This document shows positions 12,131 through 24,960 of a DNA stretch of 64,000 nucleotides, in pieces (positions within the stretch are counted from its first letter, which is position 1; every line of letters starts with the position of its first letter). Location of the stretch: the NCBI GenBank assembly GCA_027257055.1, contig JAPVLO010000003.1:14449501-14513500 (forward strand), read 5' to 3'. The position numbers were made by a program, and so were the translations under genes. Under the pieces are notes generated by a model. That model worked only from the letters and a program-made list of their open reading frames with translations, was not told the DNA's origin and did no database searches. The stretch comes from Cephalopachus bancanus. Lineage: Eukaryota; Chordata; Mammalia; Primates; Tarsiidae.

Positions 12131-12205
12131 TACTCTTTCCCCATCCCTATTATTTCAAATGGATTGAAAGCTGATCATGACAAATACACAGAAGCTCTCC
12201 AGGTG
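12131..12205 (+). repeat. Partial copy 1 of a locally duplicated segment
   Basis: ccatccctattatttcaaat and gaagctctcca match the tails of the copies at 12652 and 14223. It runs into a (GT)n tract. Confidence 0.7.
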
Positions 12206-12210
12206 TGTGT

Positions 12211-12264
<54 letters not shown>

Positions 12265-12273
12265 ATGTGTGTG
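12203..12273 (+). repeat. (GT)n microsatellite
   Basis: About 70 bp of GT with one early TATG interruption and GCATG near the end. Confidence 0.95.
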
Positions 12274-12274
12274 C

Positions 12275-13020
12275 AAGCACCTACCAGAAACTTCGTATCC
12301 ATTAAGGAGTCACTCTTTCCGTCCCCTCTGTTCCCAGTCCCTGGAAATCACTAACCTGCTTTCGGTCTTTATGGATTTGCCTGCTCTGGATATTTCATCA
12401 GATGCAAATATGTTGCCTTCTGATGATATTAAAAGCTTTTAGCATTGTATGTTTTGGCTCTTCTGTTAATATGTCAAGAGTGTTGCCCTGTAGCAGGCCT
12501 GACTTTTGCGAGTTAGTTGGTTAGTGTGTTTGATTTTTGAGAAAGGGGATTATAGTTTATATTTTTTGGTCATGTACTGGCAAAATAACTTCCTGGCTAG
12601 AGACAAGATTTCGATAGGAAACAACAGCTTCTTACTTGTGTGTACTGTTTTTCCATCCCTGTTATTTCCAATTGATTAAAGTCAATTGTGGAAAATGCAA
12701 TTGTGGAACCATATGACTTTTTGTTTCTGCCTTCTTTCACTCAGCATGCTGTTTTCAAGGTTCATCTCTGTTGTATCCTGTTCAGTACTTCACTTCTGTT
12801 TATGGTTGAACAATGCTCCATTATATGAACATATCACATATTGTTTATTCATCCATTCATTGATAGATATTTGAACTGTTTTCACCTTTTGGTTGTTATG
12901 AATAGTGCTGCTATAAATACTCATGTTTAGGTTTTTGCTTGCGTACTTGTTTTGAGTTCTTTAGGGTATATACCTAGGGGTAAAATTGCTGTTGCATGTT
13001 ATTTTCATTGTAAAACTTCC
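12275..13020 (-). mobile_element. Old L1 3' end, two pieces around duplicated segment copy 2
   Basis: 12290-12407 (cagtccctggaaatcactaa, then tttatggatttgcctgctct) and 12705-13020 (tttcactcagcatgctgttt, then ttattcatccattcattgat, then agggtatatacctaggggta) are consecutive antisense L1M parts. Confidence 0.7.
12408..12704 (+). repeat. Duplicated segment, copy 2
   Basis: From TGATGATATTAAAAGCTTTTA to the gaaaatgcaattgtgg end. About 90% like copy 3 by eye, for example gttagttggttagtgtgttt and ttttttggtcatgtactggc. Confidence 0.85.
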
Positions 13021-13064
13021 TTGGCTGAAAATATGTTGATTTTGATGATATTAAAAGATTTTAA

Positions 13065-13350
13065 GCCAGGCTTGGTGGCTCAGCCTGTAATCCTGTGTTT
13101 TGGGAGGCTGAGGTGAATGGATTGCCTGAGCCCGTGGGTTGGTAACCTGCCTGGGCAAATTGGCGAGACCTCATTTCTACAATAAATCAAAAAATGCGCG
13201 TGGTAGCACGCGCCTGTAGTTGCAGCTACTTGGAAGACTGAGGCTGAAGGATCACCGGAGCCCAGCAGGTCGAGGCTGCGGTGGCCAGGAGCAGCCACTG
13301 CACTCCAGTCTGGGTGACAGCGTGAGACTCCAACTCAAAAAAAAAGAAAA
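13065..13350 (+). mobile_element. Alu, lineage-specific
   Basis: GCCAGGCTTGGTGGCTCAGC to GACTCCAACTC plus A tail. Flanked by AAAGATTTTA on both sides. Confidence 0.92.
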
Positions 13351-13364
13351 AAAAAGATTTTAGT

Positions 13365-13642
13365 GGCTGGGCTCGTTGGCTCAGCCTGTAATCTCAGCAC
13401 TTTGGGAGACTGAGGCGAGTGAATTGCCTGAGCCTGTGGGTTCAAGACCAGCCTAGGCAACTTGGCAAGACTTCGTCTCTACAGTAAATAAAAAAAAATG
13501 AGCTGGGCATGGTAGCGTGTGCCCTTAGTTCCGACTACCTGGAAGGTTGACGTGAAAGGATCGCCAGAGCCCTGCAGGTCGATGCTGGGGTGGCCGTGAG
13601 TGTGCCACTGTACTTCAGCCTGGGCAAGAGTAGGACTCCAAA
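13365..13642 (+). mobile_element. Alu at the same target site as its neighbour
   Basis: GGCTGGGCTCGTTGGCTCAG to GACTCCAAAT. Flanked by AAGATTTTAG and AAGATTTTGG. The A tail is replaced by a dinucleotide repeat. Confidence 0.9.

Positions 13643-13701
<59 letters not shown>
13643..13701 (+). repeat. (CT)n(CA)n compound microsatellite in an Alu tail
   Basis: Twelve CT then about eighteen CA units directly at the 3' end of the Alu. Confidence 0.95.
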
Positions 13702-13703
<2 letters not shown>

Positions 13704-13734
13704 GATTTTGGCATTGTATATTTTGGCTCTTCTG

Positions 13735-14024
13735 GTTTTTTTTTGTTTTAGTTGGTGTCTCACTCTGTCCCCCAGACTGGAGTGCAGTGGCCGCTCCCAG
13801 CCACCCCAGCCTTGACCTGCTGGGCTCCGGCGATCCTTCTGCCTCAGCCTTCCAAGTGGCTGGAACTACAGGCACGCGCTACCACGCCCGGCTAATTTTT
13901 GATTTATTGTAGAGGTGAGGTCTCGCCAAGTTGTCCAGGCAGGTCTCGAACCCACGGGCTCAGGCAATCCACTCACCTCAGCCTCCCAAAGCGCGGGATT
14001 ACAGGCTAAGCCACCGAGCCCGGC
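13735..14024 (-). mobile_element. Alu, lineage-specific
   Basis: Antisense, T run to GAGCCCGGC. Target duplication GGCTCTTCTG on both sides. Confidence 0.92.
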
Positions 14025-14429
14025 TGGCTCTTCTGTTGATATGCCAAGAGTACTGCCCTACAGCAGGCCTGGCTTTTACATGTTAGTTGGTTAGTGTGTT
14101 TGGTTTTTTAGGAAGGGGATTATAGTTTATATTTTTTGGTCATGTACTGGCAAAATAACTCCCTGGCTTGAAACAAGATTTCAATAGGAAACAACAACTT
14201 CTTACTTGTGTGTACTGTTTTTCCATCCCTATTATTTCCAATGGATTAAAAATCAATTGTAGAAAATGCAAAGAAGTTCTCCAAACTTGTTTTGTGTGTG
14301 TGTGTTCTATTAGAATCATGACCTATGCAATTAGTGCTTTGTGTAAAATCGTAAAGTGAAATTTGGAGGTAGTGATTATGTACCTGGGGTGTGCAGCCAG
14401 AGTACCTGAATTTGAATTCTGACTGTTTT

Positions 14430-14585
14430 GTTCCATTTATACCTGTGATAGAAAGCTTCTTATTCTCTCTGTAACACAGTTCCTCATCTTTAAAATGGAG
14501 CAAATAATGAGATTTTGTGAGGCTCAAGGTCCTTAAAGCAGGGTATGGCATGAGGTCAGCATCTGTTGAATACAAATTCACAAAT
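14430..14585 (-). repeat. MIR-like fragment
   Basis: Antisense MIR: gtaacacagttcctcatctt, then taaaatggagcaaataatga, then aaagcagggtatggcatgag. Confidence 0.6.
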
Positions 14586-14783
14586 TCCCCCCCAAAATAC
14601 AATACCTATAATCAAGATAATAAATTAATGGTACAAGTACTTCTAAAAGAGATTCTTTTTGATTTTAGTTTTGACAATGCCTATCACTTTCTACAAAAGA
14701 ACAGATTCCCCCCCCCCAAAATATGATATATAAAAGGTATTGGAGGAACACTATGGAACTACCAAAGTTAATAATTCATCTCA

Positions 14784-15078
14784 GCCGGGCTCGGTGGCTC
14801 AGCCTGTAATCCCAGCGCTTTGGGAGGCCGAGGTGAGTGGATTGCCTGAGCCCGCGGGTTTGAGACCCACCTGTGCAAATTGGCGAGACCTCACCTCTAC
14901 AATAAATAAAAAAATCAGCCAGGCGTGGTAGTGCGTGCCTGTAATTCCGGCTACTTGGAAGGCTGAGGTGGAACGATCGCCGGAGCCCAGCAGGGCAAGG
15001 CTGCGGTGGCCGGGAGTGGCCTCTGCACTCCAGGCTGGGTGACAGAGTGAGACTCCAACTCAAAAAAAAAAAAAAAAA
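14784..15078 (+). mobile_element. Alu, lineage-specific, full length
   Basis: GCCGGGCTCGGTGGCTCAGC to A17. Target duplication AATTCATCTCA on both sides. Confidence 0.94.
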
Positions 15079-15187
15079 TTCATCTCAAATACCTGAAAAG
15101 ATATCACAAAATTTAAAGATGACTTTTACCAATGACAAAACCCAATGTTCTATACCAGTCTCCACCTTTTGGTTTTGAAGTCAGGAA

Positions 15188-15440
15188 TATTTCATTCATT
15201 TAACAAGCACTTGTCCAACTGCTACGATGTTCCAGACACAGTATTAGATATAGAATCATGAATCAGACAGACATTATCCTCATGGAGCTTCCAGTCCAGT
15301 GGTGGGGATAGAAGTGAAAAACAAGTTAATAAACAAAAATGTATAAGGACTAGGTGAATAAAATATAATAAATGCATAAAATACTACATATAAAGTGTTT
15401 AGGGAGTGCCTGCACTTTAGGAAGTGTTCAAAAAATATTA
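15188..15440 (-). repeat. L2 3' end
   Basis: Antisense L2: ttcattcatttaacaagcac, then catggagcttccagtccagt, then aacaagttaataaacaaa. Confidence 0.7.
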
Positions 15441-16333
<893 letters not shown>

Positions 16334-16354
16334 TTATAATAGTAAAAGTATTTT

Positions 16355-16865
16355 AAATATGCCGCCCATTTAATCCTTATGAACCAGGTATTATTATTCC
16401 TGTCTAACAGATGAGTTACTCTAGGCTCAGAAAAGTTCTGTGTCCTATGCCAGACATGGTGGCTCATGCCTATAATCCCAGTACCTTGGGAAACTGAGGC
16501 AGGAGGATTGCCTAGCCCAGGACTTCAAGACCAGCCTCTGCAACATGGCTAGACCCAGTCTTTACAAAAACCAAAAAAATACAAAACAAAACAAAAAACA
16601 AAGAATTAGCCAAGTGTGTGGTATGCACCTGTCGTCTCCAGCTACTTGGGAGGGGGAGGCAGAAGGATCGCCTGAACCCAGGAGTTCAAGACAGCGAGCT
16701 GTGATCGTGCCACTGACTCCAGCCTGAGTGATAGAGACCTTGACTCAGAAAAAAAAAAAAAAAAGGTGAGTGTCCCACCTAAAATCCTGCAGCTAATAAC
16801 TGGCAGCGTAGGCTTTATACCCATTTTATTCTGTTCTGAAAGCATATGCTCATTCCACTACCTAG
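16355..16865 (+). repeat. MIR split by an old Alu
   Basis: 16355-16448 (ccatttaatccttatgaacc, then aacagatgagttactctagg) continues at 16765-16865 (ctgcagctaataactggcag, then attccactacctag). Confidence 0.65.
16449..16764 (+). mobile_element. Old Alu (AluJ-like), full length
   Basis: GCCAGACATGGTGGCTCATG to A18, with an expanded A-rich linker. Flanks AAAAGTTCTGTGTCC and AAAGGTGAGTGTCC are a decayed target duplication. Confidence 0.9.
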
Positions 16866-17197
16866 ACTCTATATCCTATGGCATTGAAAGCTGAGTTTAC
16901 TGGAGTGTATTGGAGATTCAATGTTCTCCCCACCTTTTATTATAGCAAATCTCTCTTTTAGGAATTATTAGATTAAACCACTTTAATCAAGTTATCAGAT
17001 AATGTTTTGTGCAAGCTTTAAAAGTAAGTTAGCACCTGGGAACAACTTGATCTTTTGCTGAATAATCTTTGAGTTTTTCTTCAACCAACATAAGTATGAT
17101 CATTGAAAAGTCTTCCCCTGCAGTTCAGGTCCACATTCTTGGGTACTGTTTCTGTTTTACCTGTAGTCAGGTGACTGCTGTCCTAAGGTGCTTAAAT

Positions 17198-17662
17198 TAA
17201 TCCCGGGGCTCTCTAACCTGATTGCATGTTAAGAATTTCTTGGGTAGCAGCCGGCTCGGTGGCTCAGCCTGTAATCCCGCGCCTTTGGGAGGCTGAGGTG
17301 AGTGAATTGCCTGAGCCCGCGGGTTCGAGACCTGCCTGGGCGGCGAGACTTCATCTCTACAATAAATCAAAAAATCAGCCGGGCGTGGTAGCTCATGCCT
17401 GTAATTCCGGCTGTTTGGAAGGCTGAGGCGGAAGGATCGCCGGAGCCCAGCAGGTCAAGGCTGCGGTGGCCGGGAGCGGCCGCTGCACTCCAGTCTGGAC
17501 GACAGAGTGAGACTCCAACTCAAAAAAAAAAAAAAAAAGAATTTCTTGGGTAGCTTTTTAAAATTACTTATGCTGAGGATTTATCACACACCAATTGAGG
17601 AAGTGCCCACGCATTTGTACTTTCAAAACTTGCCAGGGTGCAGCAAGACCAAGAACCACTGA
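17198..17662. mobile_element. MER5-like hAT element split by an Alu
   Basis: Outer parts 17198-17249 and 17539-17662: gctctctaacctgattgcat and, at the far end, agcaagaccaagaaccact, an inverted-repeat pair typical of MER5. Confidence 0.6.
17250..17538 (+). mobile_element. Alu, young lineage-specific subfamily
   Basis: Short-form GGGCGGCGAGAC, AAAATCAGCC and GTAATTCCGGCT, with A17. Perfect 18-bp target duplication AAGAATTTCTTGGGTAGC. Confidence 0.96.
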
Positions 17663-18217
17663 ATTATTTAAACAGCTGCTTGTCAAGCTCTCTGCTTTTG
17701 AAGAAAGTTTTTTCTGTTGACATTCCTGGCTGGTCAGTTTGCAGAGATGCATTTATACGGAGTGGGAGGGGAAGGGATCTGCTTCTTATCCCCGGCTTCC
17801 TGGATTCCCTTCTCTGAGGCCCTGCCTCATCTCCACATAGGTATGGCTTGAACTCTCTGCACTGTCCCTTGAACTCTGAACCTGTCACACCATTCAGGAA
17901 GAATAATGAATCTGATTTCATAGATTTTCAGTCTGGACTTTATCCACAGCTATCTGGCCTGTCAGTGTTGTCCTATCTTGTTACTCTGGCGGTGAGCTTT
18001 TGCCCAGATGGTTGTCCAAGTTGCAAGCCTCTGTAGTTCATCTACACTGGTGGCATCTGAAGAGCAGGCTAATTTGTGTATAGGTTAGCTATGTGCACTA
18101 AGCTCCAGGGACATTGAAAAGTGCTATTGTGTTCTGTTTTTGCTGTTACCAAAGATTTCTGCGGCATCTGCATCTTTTGGAAAATGACTTTTGGATCTTA
18201 AGAGCTTTTGCTAAAGA
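17663..18217. other. Unassigned sequence
   Basis: Ordinary composition; no gene or repeat recognised. Confidence 0.35.
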
Positions 18218-18296
18218 TTCCTGAGTTCTGACAAAGGCTTGACATCCAGGATCAACAAGGAACTCAAATGAGCTGAAAGGATAAAAACAAACAACC

Positions 18297-18461
18297 TGTT
18301 AGGTCACAATCCCAGTAGGGCTTCTAAAATGTTAGGTCCCACCAGACAGGGGGTGTCGGCGATCTAGTGCCGCTCGAACGATGCAAAGAATGAGTATAGA
18401 GAAAAGGAAAGAGAGAAGAAAAGAAGAGATTAGAAATTAGTTTAGAAAAGTAGTTATTGAG

Positions 18462-18533
<72 letters not shown>

Positions 18534-19080
18534 TTCACCTACCCAAGGCAGTGGAGGGAGCCAAAGTTTAGGAAACATGGATGGCCTGGCCATAGCTCAA
18601 AGAGCCACGTGACCCAACCAGGGTTTAGCGAAGCAATGGCAAATTGCTGCCTGAAGTTGAATGCTTTTAAACCTTCCCTTTGATGGGGGCAGGTTGGGTA
18701 GTGGTCTGTTCTGCATCATCAAGAAGGGGAACGGTAAGCACAGGTACTGACTTCTGGTATTGGACGGCAGGCAGGTGGCTGGGTTAGTCACATGACTGTT
18801 GCCATGTTGATGGGGTTTGTGTTATGAAGGTCAGCAGGGGCTGACTAGGTTAACTTGTTTCTTATGCAAATACCTGGAGTAGAAAAGCTAATTAGTACAA
18901 AACAAGTTGAGGAGGGGCTGCAAAACAAGTGTTGATAGCTACCTCTGAGGAACCTGTTCTGTCCTTGGCTAGTGATTTGAGGGCAAGTTAAAGGGAACTG
19001 CTAGAAAAATATGACAAAGCTAAGCAATGTTAAAATGGCTGCTCTTGGGCTATATTGACTTCCTTGTATGTCCTTTTGCA
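18297..19080 (-). mobile_element. LTR-like element with (GA)n tract
   Basis: Lies inside the L1. On the minus strand it ends gtctggtgggacctaaca, like an LTR U5 end, and begins TGCAAAAGGACATAC. It carries a long CT/GA tract and shares about 110 bp (ccaaagtttaggaaacatgg region) with 57233-57338. No gag, pol or env sequence is attached. Borders and class are uncertain. Confidence 0.55.
18466..18533 (+). repeat. (GA)n microsatellite
   Basis: About 68 bp of GA with one AAAG interruption, inside the LTR-like element. Confidence 0.95.
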
Positions 19081-19320
19081 GCCAACAGACACTTGTAGAG
19101 CCAACAGACACATGAAAAAATGCTCAGCCTCACTAATCATTGAAGAAATGCAAATCAAAACCACATTGAGATATCGCCTAACTCCAGTAAGAATGGCCAT
19201 CATTAATAAAACAAAAAACAGCAGATGCTGGCAAGGATGTGGAGAAAAGGGAACACTTCCACACTTTTGGTGGGAGTGCAAACTAGTTCAAACTCTATGA
19301 AAAACAGCGTGGTAATTTAA

Positions 19321-19460
19321 TTTTTATTTTTATTTTAAAAATGAAGGATACAATTCAGGGTTAGGTGTACAAACGTTAATTATACAGGTATCCTTGTTGA
19401 TGAGGTGTGTCCCTCCCTCCCCTAGCAGTTTCCCTCAACTGCCAATCCCATCCCCTCTCT
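19321..19460 (-). mobile_element. Short antisense L1 3' end inserted in L1
   Basis: cagggttaggtgtacaaacg, then tacaggtatccttgttgatg, then agcagtttccctcaactgcc is the reverse of the L1 3' UTR. Flanks TGGTAATTTAA / TGGTGATTTTTAA are its target duplication. Confidence 0.85.
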
Positions 19461-19968
19461 TGGTGATTTTTAAAAGAACTAGAAATTGACCTTTCATAGG
19501 ACCCAGAATCCCCCTTCTGGGAATATACCCAGAGCAACTCAAATCTTTCTACAAAGAAGATACCTGCGCACACGTCTATTGCAGCACTATTCACAATAGC
19601 AAAAACTTGGAACTAATCATACTGCCCATCAAAAGTGGACTGGATAAAGGTAATGTGGTACGTATACTTGATGGAGTACTACACAGCCATACAGAAGGAC
19701 AAAATTATGGACTTCGTAGCAACTTGCATGAATTTACAGTCCACCATACTCAGTGATCTATCACAGAAACAAAGAACTGAATACCACATGTTCTTACTTA
19801 TAAATGGGTCCTGAACATTTATCACAATACTACAAGAGATGGATCGGCAGTAGTGGGATACTGCTGGGGTTGGGGAGGGTGAAGGGGAGACACGATGGTG
19901 GGGGGAAATGTGACATCACTAAACCAGACTTGTGCTTCACAATAAAATAAAATAAAATAAAATAAATC

Positions 19969-20783
<815 letters not shown>

Positions 20784-20912
20784 TAGTCCTGACGTCTTCA
20801 TAACTGCAGTCTGCAGGAGCAAGGAGGCATGAGCTAAGAGTTGCAGGAAAGTTTTGATTCATTCAGAAACTGGAATTTATACTTTATCTTCAAAGTTAAA
20901 TGGTATTACACA

Positions 20913-20987
20913 TGATGGTCTATTGACAATAATTAAATCCAAAGACAGTTCTTCTCTGATGGTCTATTGACAATAATTAAATCCAAA
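20913..20987 (+). repeat. Tandem duplication, 44-bp period
   Basis: A 31-bp stretch beginning TGATGGTCTATTGACAATAA occurs identically at 20913-20943 and 20957-20987. Confidence 0.95.
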
Positions 20988-21129
20988 AACATTTCCTGTA
21001 TTGAATTCATGTAGAGGCCCAAGTAGAGGGTGAATCTAAAACAAAGAGAAATAATTTCAAGACACATATGAACTTATATCAAGACAGAAAACTCCCTTGA
21101 AATAAAACAGCATAGGATATTTATGGTTA

Positions 21130-21640
21130 AAGCTGGCGCTGCAGAGCAACAGAGAAAGAAGCGATTACCTTTTCCAATGGCTATCCATTCAAAAAAAGGA
21201 ATCTTGACCTCATGTCATACCCCAAACTCAATTCCAGATAAACTATAGGTCCACATGTAATAAGACAAGATGTCTTCTAAAATAAATCATAGAATATTTT
21301 TATTTATTCAGGAAAGGCAAAGATGGCTTCAATGGAACAAATCACTGATGATAAAGGATTTGATTAATATAATGGACTACATTAAAATTTGAAGATTCTT
21401 AATTTCTTAACAGAGATACCATGAAGACTGAAAATGCAGGGCACAGAGTGGACATAAAAATATCAGTTGATGGACTTATATCTGTAATATATAAAGAACA
21501 AAGCAATAAGAAAAAGATAGACATCCAGTACAGAAGACTTAAAAAGCGCTTCTAAAAAGAGACCAATAAACATATTGAATGATGTTCAACTTCTACATCA
21601 CTGAAGTCAATAGTTGCGCATTTAACAAAAGATATAAAAT
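21130..21640 (+). mobile_element. Old L1/HAL1 ORF2 remnant
   Basis: Phrases ataaactataggtccacatg, catagaatatttttatttat, atataatggactacatta and ttctacatcactgaagtcaa follow diverged L1 ORF2 order. Many stops. Confidence 0.6.
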
Positions 21641-22044
21641 AAATAAAATAATCACATGAGCTTTCTTAGTTTCTTTTTCTGATAGTTCAACAATACATAT
21701 AATAGCTGTTAGTTGAAATAATATTTGTCCCCTCTAATTGAACTGAATATAAATTTCATTTTTGAAAATATTTGGATCATTTTTTTCTACCTACAAATTC
21801 ATTTAAAATTTTTTACCCTGGATAACAATAATTTGTCTCATTGTTTTACCTATTTGACCACTCTAGCACCAAATTCCAAAACTATTCTATTTTTCATGGT
21901 TTTCTATAGATATCGTACAGTCGGTTATGCAAAGTTTGCTTAAATAGGACACAAAATGTTTGGCTTAATAGTGTTGTTTTTTTAAGTACCTCAAGCTAAT
22001 ACTCCTAGGCAGTATTGACTTGTCTTTGTTCGATATCATCAATT
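21641..22044. other. Unassigned AT-rich sequence
   Basis: Nothing identified. Confidence 0.35.
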
Positions 22045-22327
22045 TTTTTTTTTTTTTTGAGTTGGAGTCTCACTCTGTCACCTAGACTGGAGTGCAGTGG
22101 CTGCTCCTGGCCATAGCAGCCTCGACCTGCTGGGCTCCGGCAATCCTTTGCCTCAGCCTTCCAAATAGCTGGAACTACAGGTGCGTGCTACCACGCCTGG
22201 CTAATTTTTTATTTATTGTAGAGATGAGGTCTCGCCAATTGCCCAGGTGGGTCTCGAACCCATGGCAAGCCACTCACCTCAACCTCCCAAAGCGCTGGGA
22301 TTACAGGCTGAGCCACCGAGCCCGGCT
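22045..22327 (-). mobile_element. Alu, lineage-specific
   Basis: Antisense, T run to GAGCCCGGCT. Perfect target duplication ATATCATCAATT. Confidence 0.94.
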
Positions 22328-22622
22328 AATATCATCAATTGTTTACGTTTATTCATCTACTCACCTTTCCTCCCCAATTCTAGCAATTATATATGTGTTT
22401 TCTTTTTGTGCAGAAGTGATGTTTCATATTCCCTTAATGAAGAATCTAGTTTACTTACTAGATTCTAGTTTAGAATCTAGTTTAAGTAGTCATCAAAGAT
22501 AATTCTGAAAACTAGTTGCAAAACATGTAATAGTAGTAAGAAAATACTTTTTCTTGAACTTAGAATATAAAAGCCAGTTTTTAGGTTTTTTCCTGTTTTA
22601 AGATGTAGCTTTTATATTATAC

Positions 22623-22931
22623 TATATTTATTTATTTATTTATTTATTTTTTGAGTTGGAGTCTCACTCTGTCACCCAGACTGGAGTGCAGTGGCTGCTC
22701 CCGGCCACCGCAGCCTCGACCTGCTGGGCTCCGGAGATCTTTCTGCCTCAGGCTTCCAAGTAGCTGGAACTACAGGCGCACGCTACCACGCCCGGCTAAT
22801 TTTTTGATATATTGTAGAAATGAGGTCTTGTCAAGTTGCCCAGGCAGGTCTTGAACCCGCGGACTCAGGCAATCCACTCACCTCAGCCTCCCAAAGCGCT
22901 GGGATTACAGGCTGAGTCACCGAACCTGGCT
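22623..22931 (-). mobile_element. Alu, lineage-specific
   Basis: Antisense with a (TTTA)n tail. Target duplication GCTTTTATATTAT / GCTTTTATTATT. Confidence 0.92.
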
Positions 22932-23395
22932 GCTTTTATTATTCAGGTATGGTGAGGCCAACAGCTCAGGAGAGGAATGTCACTGAAAAGACAGTGTACT
23001 CACAGTTTCCAAGAGAAGGGGACATGTTACACAGGTAAGTACCAGGGTCGGTCAAGAGACAGAGTGTGAGAAAAACACAGGCAAGAGACTGTATGGTGGT
23101 TTCTGCAGGAAGGAACAGGTAAGGCAGGGTAAGCAGGTTTAGGATTGGTTCGTATGAATAATTTCAGTGAGCCTTGGAGCGCAGGGACTGTCCCTAGTTG
23201 TCTGTTACCTGGCTCTAGGGTGAGTAGGGCAGGTGGATAGTGGTCCTGTGTGGGCTCTGGACTGGTTGGTTTGCATATGAAAGACAGTTTGCAGGTGAGT
23301 ACTTCACCATCTCTAGGAATTGGCTAGCCCTGGGAGGGCCAGTCTCCCCAGGATCAGTAAGGCCCCAGATGTCAAAAGGTCAGAATAAAAATGCA
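22932..23395. other. Unassigned sequence
   Basis: Moderately G-rich; no gene or repeat recognised. Confidence 0.35.
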
Positions 23396-23687
23396 GCCCG
23401 GCTCAGTGACTCAGCCTGTAATCCCGCGCCTTTGGGAGGCTGAGGTGAGTGGATTGCCTGAGCCCGCGGGTTCGAGACCCGCCTGGGCAGGCGAGACCTC
23501 ATCTCTACAATAAAATCAAAAAATTAGCCGGGTGCGGTAGCGCGCACCTGTAATTCCGGCTACTCGGAAGGCTGAGGCGGAAGGATCGCCGGAACCCAGC
23601 AGGTCGAGGCTGCGGTGGCCGGGAGCGGCCACTGCACTCCAGTCTGGGCGACAGAGTGAGACTCCAACTCAAAAAAAAAAAAAAAAA
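23396..23687 (+). mobile_element. Alu, young lineage-specific subfamily
   Basis: CCCGGCTCAGTGACTCAGCC to A17. Short-form GGGCAGGCGAGACC and GTAATTCCGGCT. Confidence 0.93.
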
Positions 23688-24960
23688 GGCATGCTAAACT
23701 CATTAGACATTATTGTGAATTTACATCATTCCAAATTCTGTTCCTGGTTGGCACTGATATGAATTTACCTCCTCATGGAAGACTGTCTTTCCAGGTTCAT
23801 AATCCAAATAAAAATACAAAGTATGGAATGCTATCAGAATGGTGTCTGAGGCAAATACTGGATATGTCTGCAACTTCCAGCTGTATTGTGAAAAAAGTGA
23901 CAATTGAGAAAAGATCATTTCACTTTTGCTTAATGACAGAAGTTTGAGCCACCAGTTTCAGATTTTTAAAATTTTCACCCACTGTCAGTATTGGGAAAGT
24001 GAAAAATTTGCCTGTTGCGAATTTAATACAATCTTTTAGGAAGAACTGGAGTTAGATAAAATACAATAGTTTCTGTTATATTTATCCAGTGGAAAAATCA
24101 TTATCACTAATTTGAAGCTTACTGTGTTTCTCTAGAAATAATCTCATGCTGTCAAAAGGGTTAGGATCACTTTCTAGTATAATTACCAAACATAGTAACA
24201 CTTCAGAGGTTTTGACTTTTTTGATCAACTTGGTGATTTCATGGATATAATTTTCTTTATTTTGTAAAGTGTAGCCCAGAGTTACATTTTTTCCTTCTGA
24301 ACTGTGCATTTGATATGAATAATTCTCTTTTCCATTTTAAGTATTTTAATTAGTAGCTAAAGGATCATTTGGCAAACAATTTGAACTTGCTCAGATTTAA
24401 TCTGACTTGGAGTTCAAGTTGTAGATTATAATTGCAATTCAATTTGTAGTTGCAGATTTGGTAAGAATAATTATCTTGTTCATTTTCATTATTTTCATGA
24501 GTAATTAATCTTCATTCATAAATAATTTATAATGCCCTTCTTCTGAATTTTACTTGAGTTATGCTCAATAAAGTCTGCTAATTTTTATTTTACCAGCTTA
24601 AGATTTTTAAATAGCCTTTTATTTGAACATTTTCTATTTTTCTGTTTCAGTTTTTTTCTCTTCTGATCTCTACTTTTATATTACCTATTTCTGTCATGAT
24701 CTTGACCCTCTTTTCAATTGTCTAAAGTCTTGAAAATGATATATAGTTGTTTTCAAATATTCAAAGTTTAAATATATTTTTATCTAAAAATGTAAATAAA
24801 ATGTTAAAAAATTTAAGAGTTAGAGTGATCTCACATTTTCAAGTTATTTCTCTCTTTAAATATTAAAAATTGTCTTAAAAATTAAAGAACAAAAAATATA
24901 AAAGAATTATTCAATAAAGTCAAAGCTTTTAATTTATAAAACATTAATGAAATCTTATTA
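23688..24960. other. AT-rich unassigned sequence
   Basis: 1.3 kb of AT-rich DNA without a supported gene. A very diverged L1 origin is possible but not shown. Confidence 0.35.

Larger units (their letters stand above)
13025..14310 (+). repeat. Duplicated segment, copy 3, split by three Alus
   Basis: Head at 13030-13064, short middle at 13701-13734, remainder 14025-14310. Removing the Alus and the microsatellite restores a segment collinear with copy 2. Confidence 0.85.
18218..19968 (+). mobile_element. L1 3' part (end of ORF2 and 3' UTR), interrupted twice
   Basis: Segments 18218-18296, 19081-19320 and 19461-19968 follow L1 ORF2 order: tctgacaaaggcttgacatc; aaatgctcagcctcactaat, then actccagtaagaatggccat; ttctgggaatatacccagag, then tacacagccatacagaagga. 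The tail is (AATAA)n. ORF2 is broken by stops and insertions. About 70 bp of L1 are missing at the first interruption. Confidence 0.88.

Noticed and set aside
12686..12874. Possible small membrane-protein frame
   Set aside because: It lies in antisense L1 3' UTR sequence.
22092..22502. 136-codon frame in an antisense Alu, with many similar 60-110 codon frames elsewhere
   Set aside because: They are Alu translations ([19 protein letters not shown] type), not genes.
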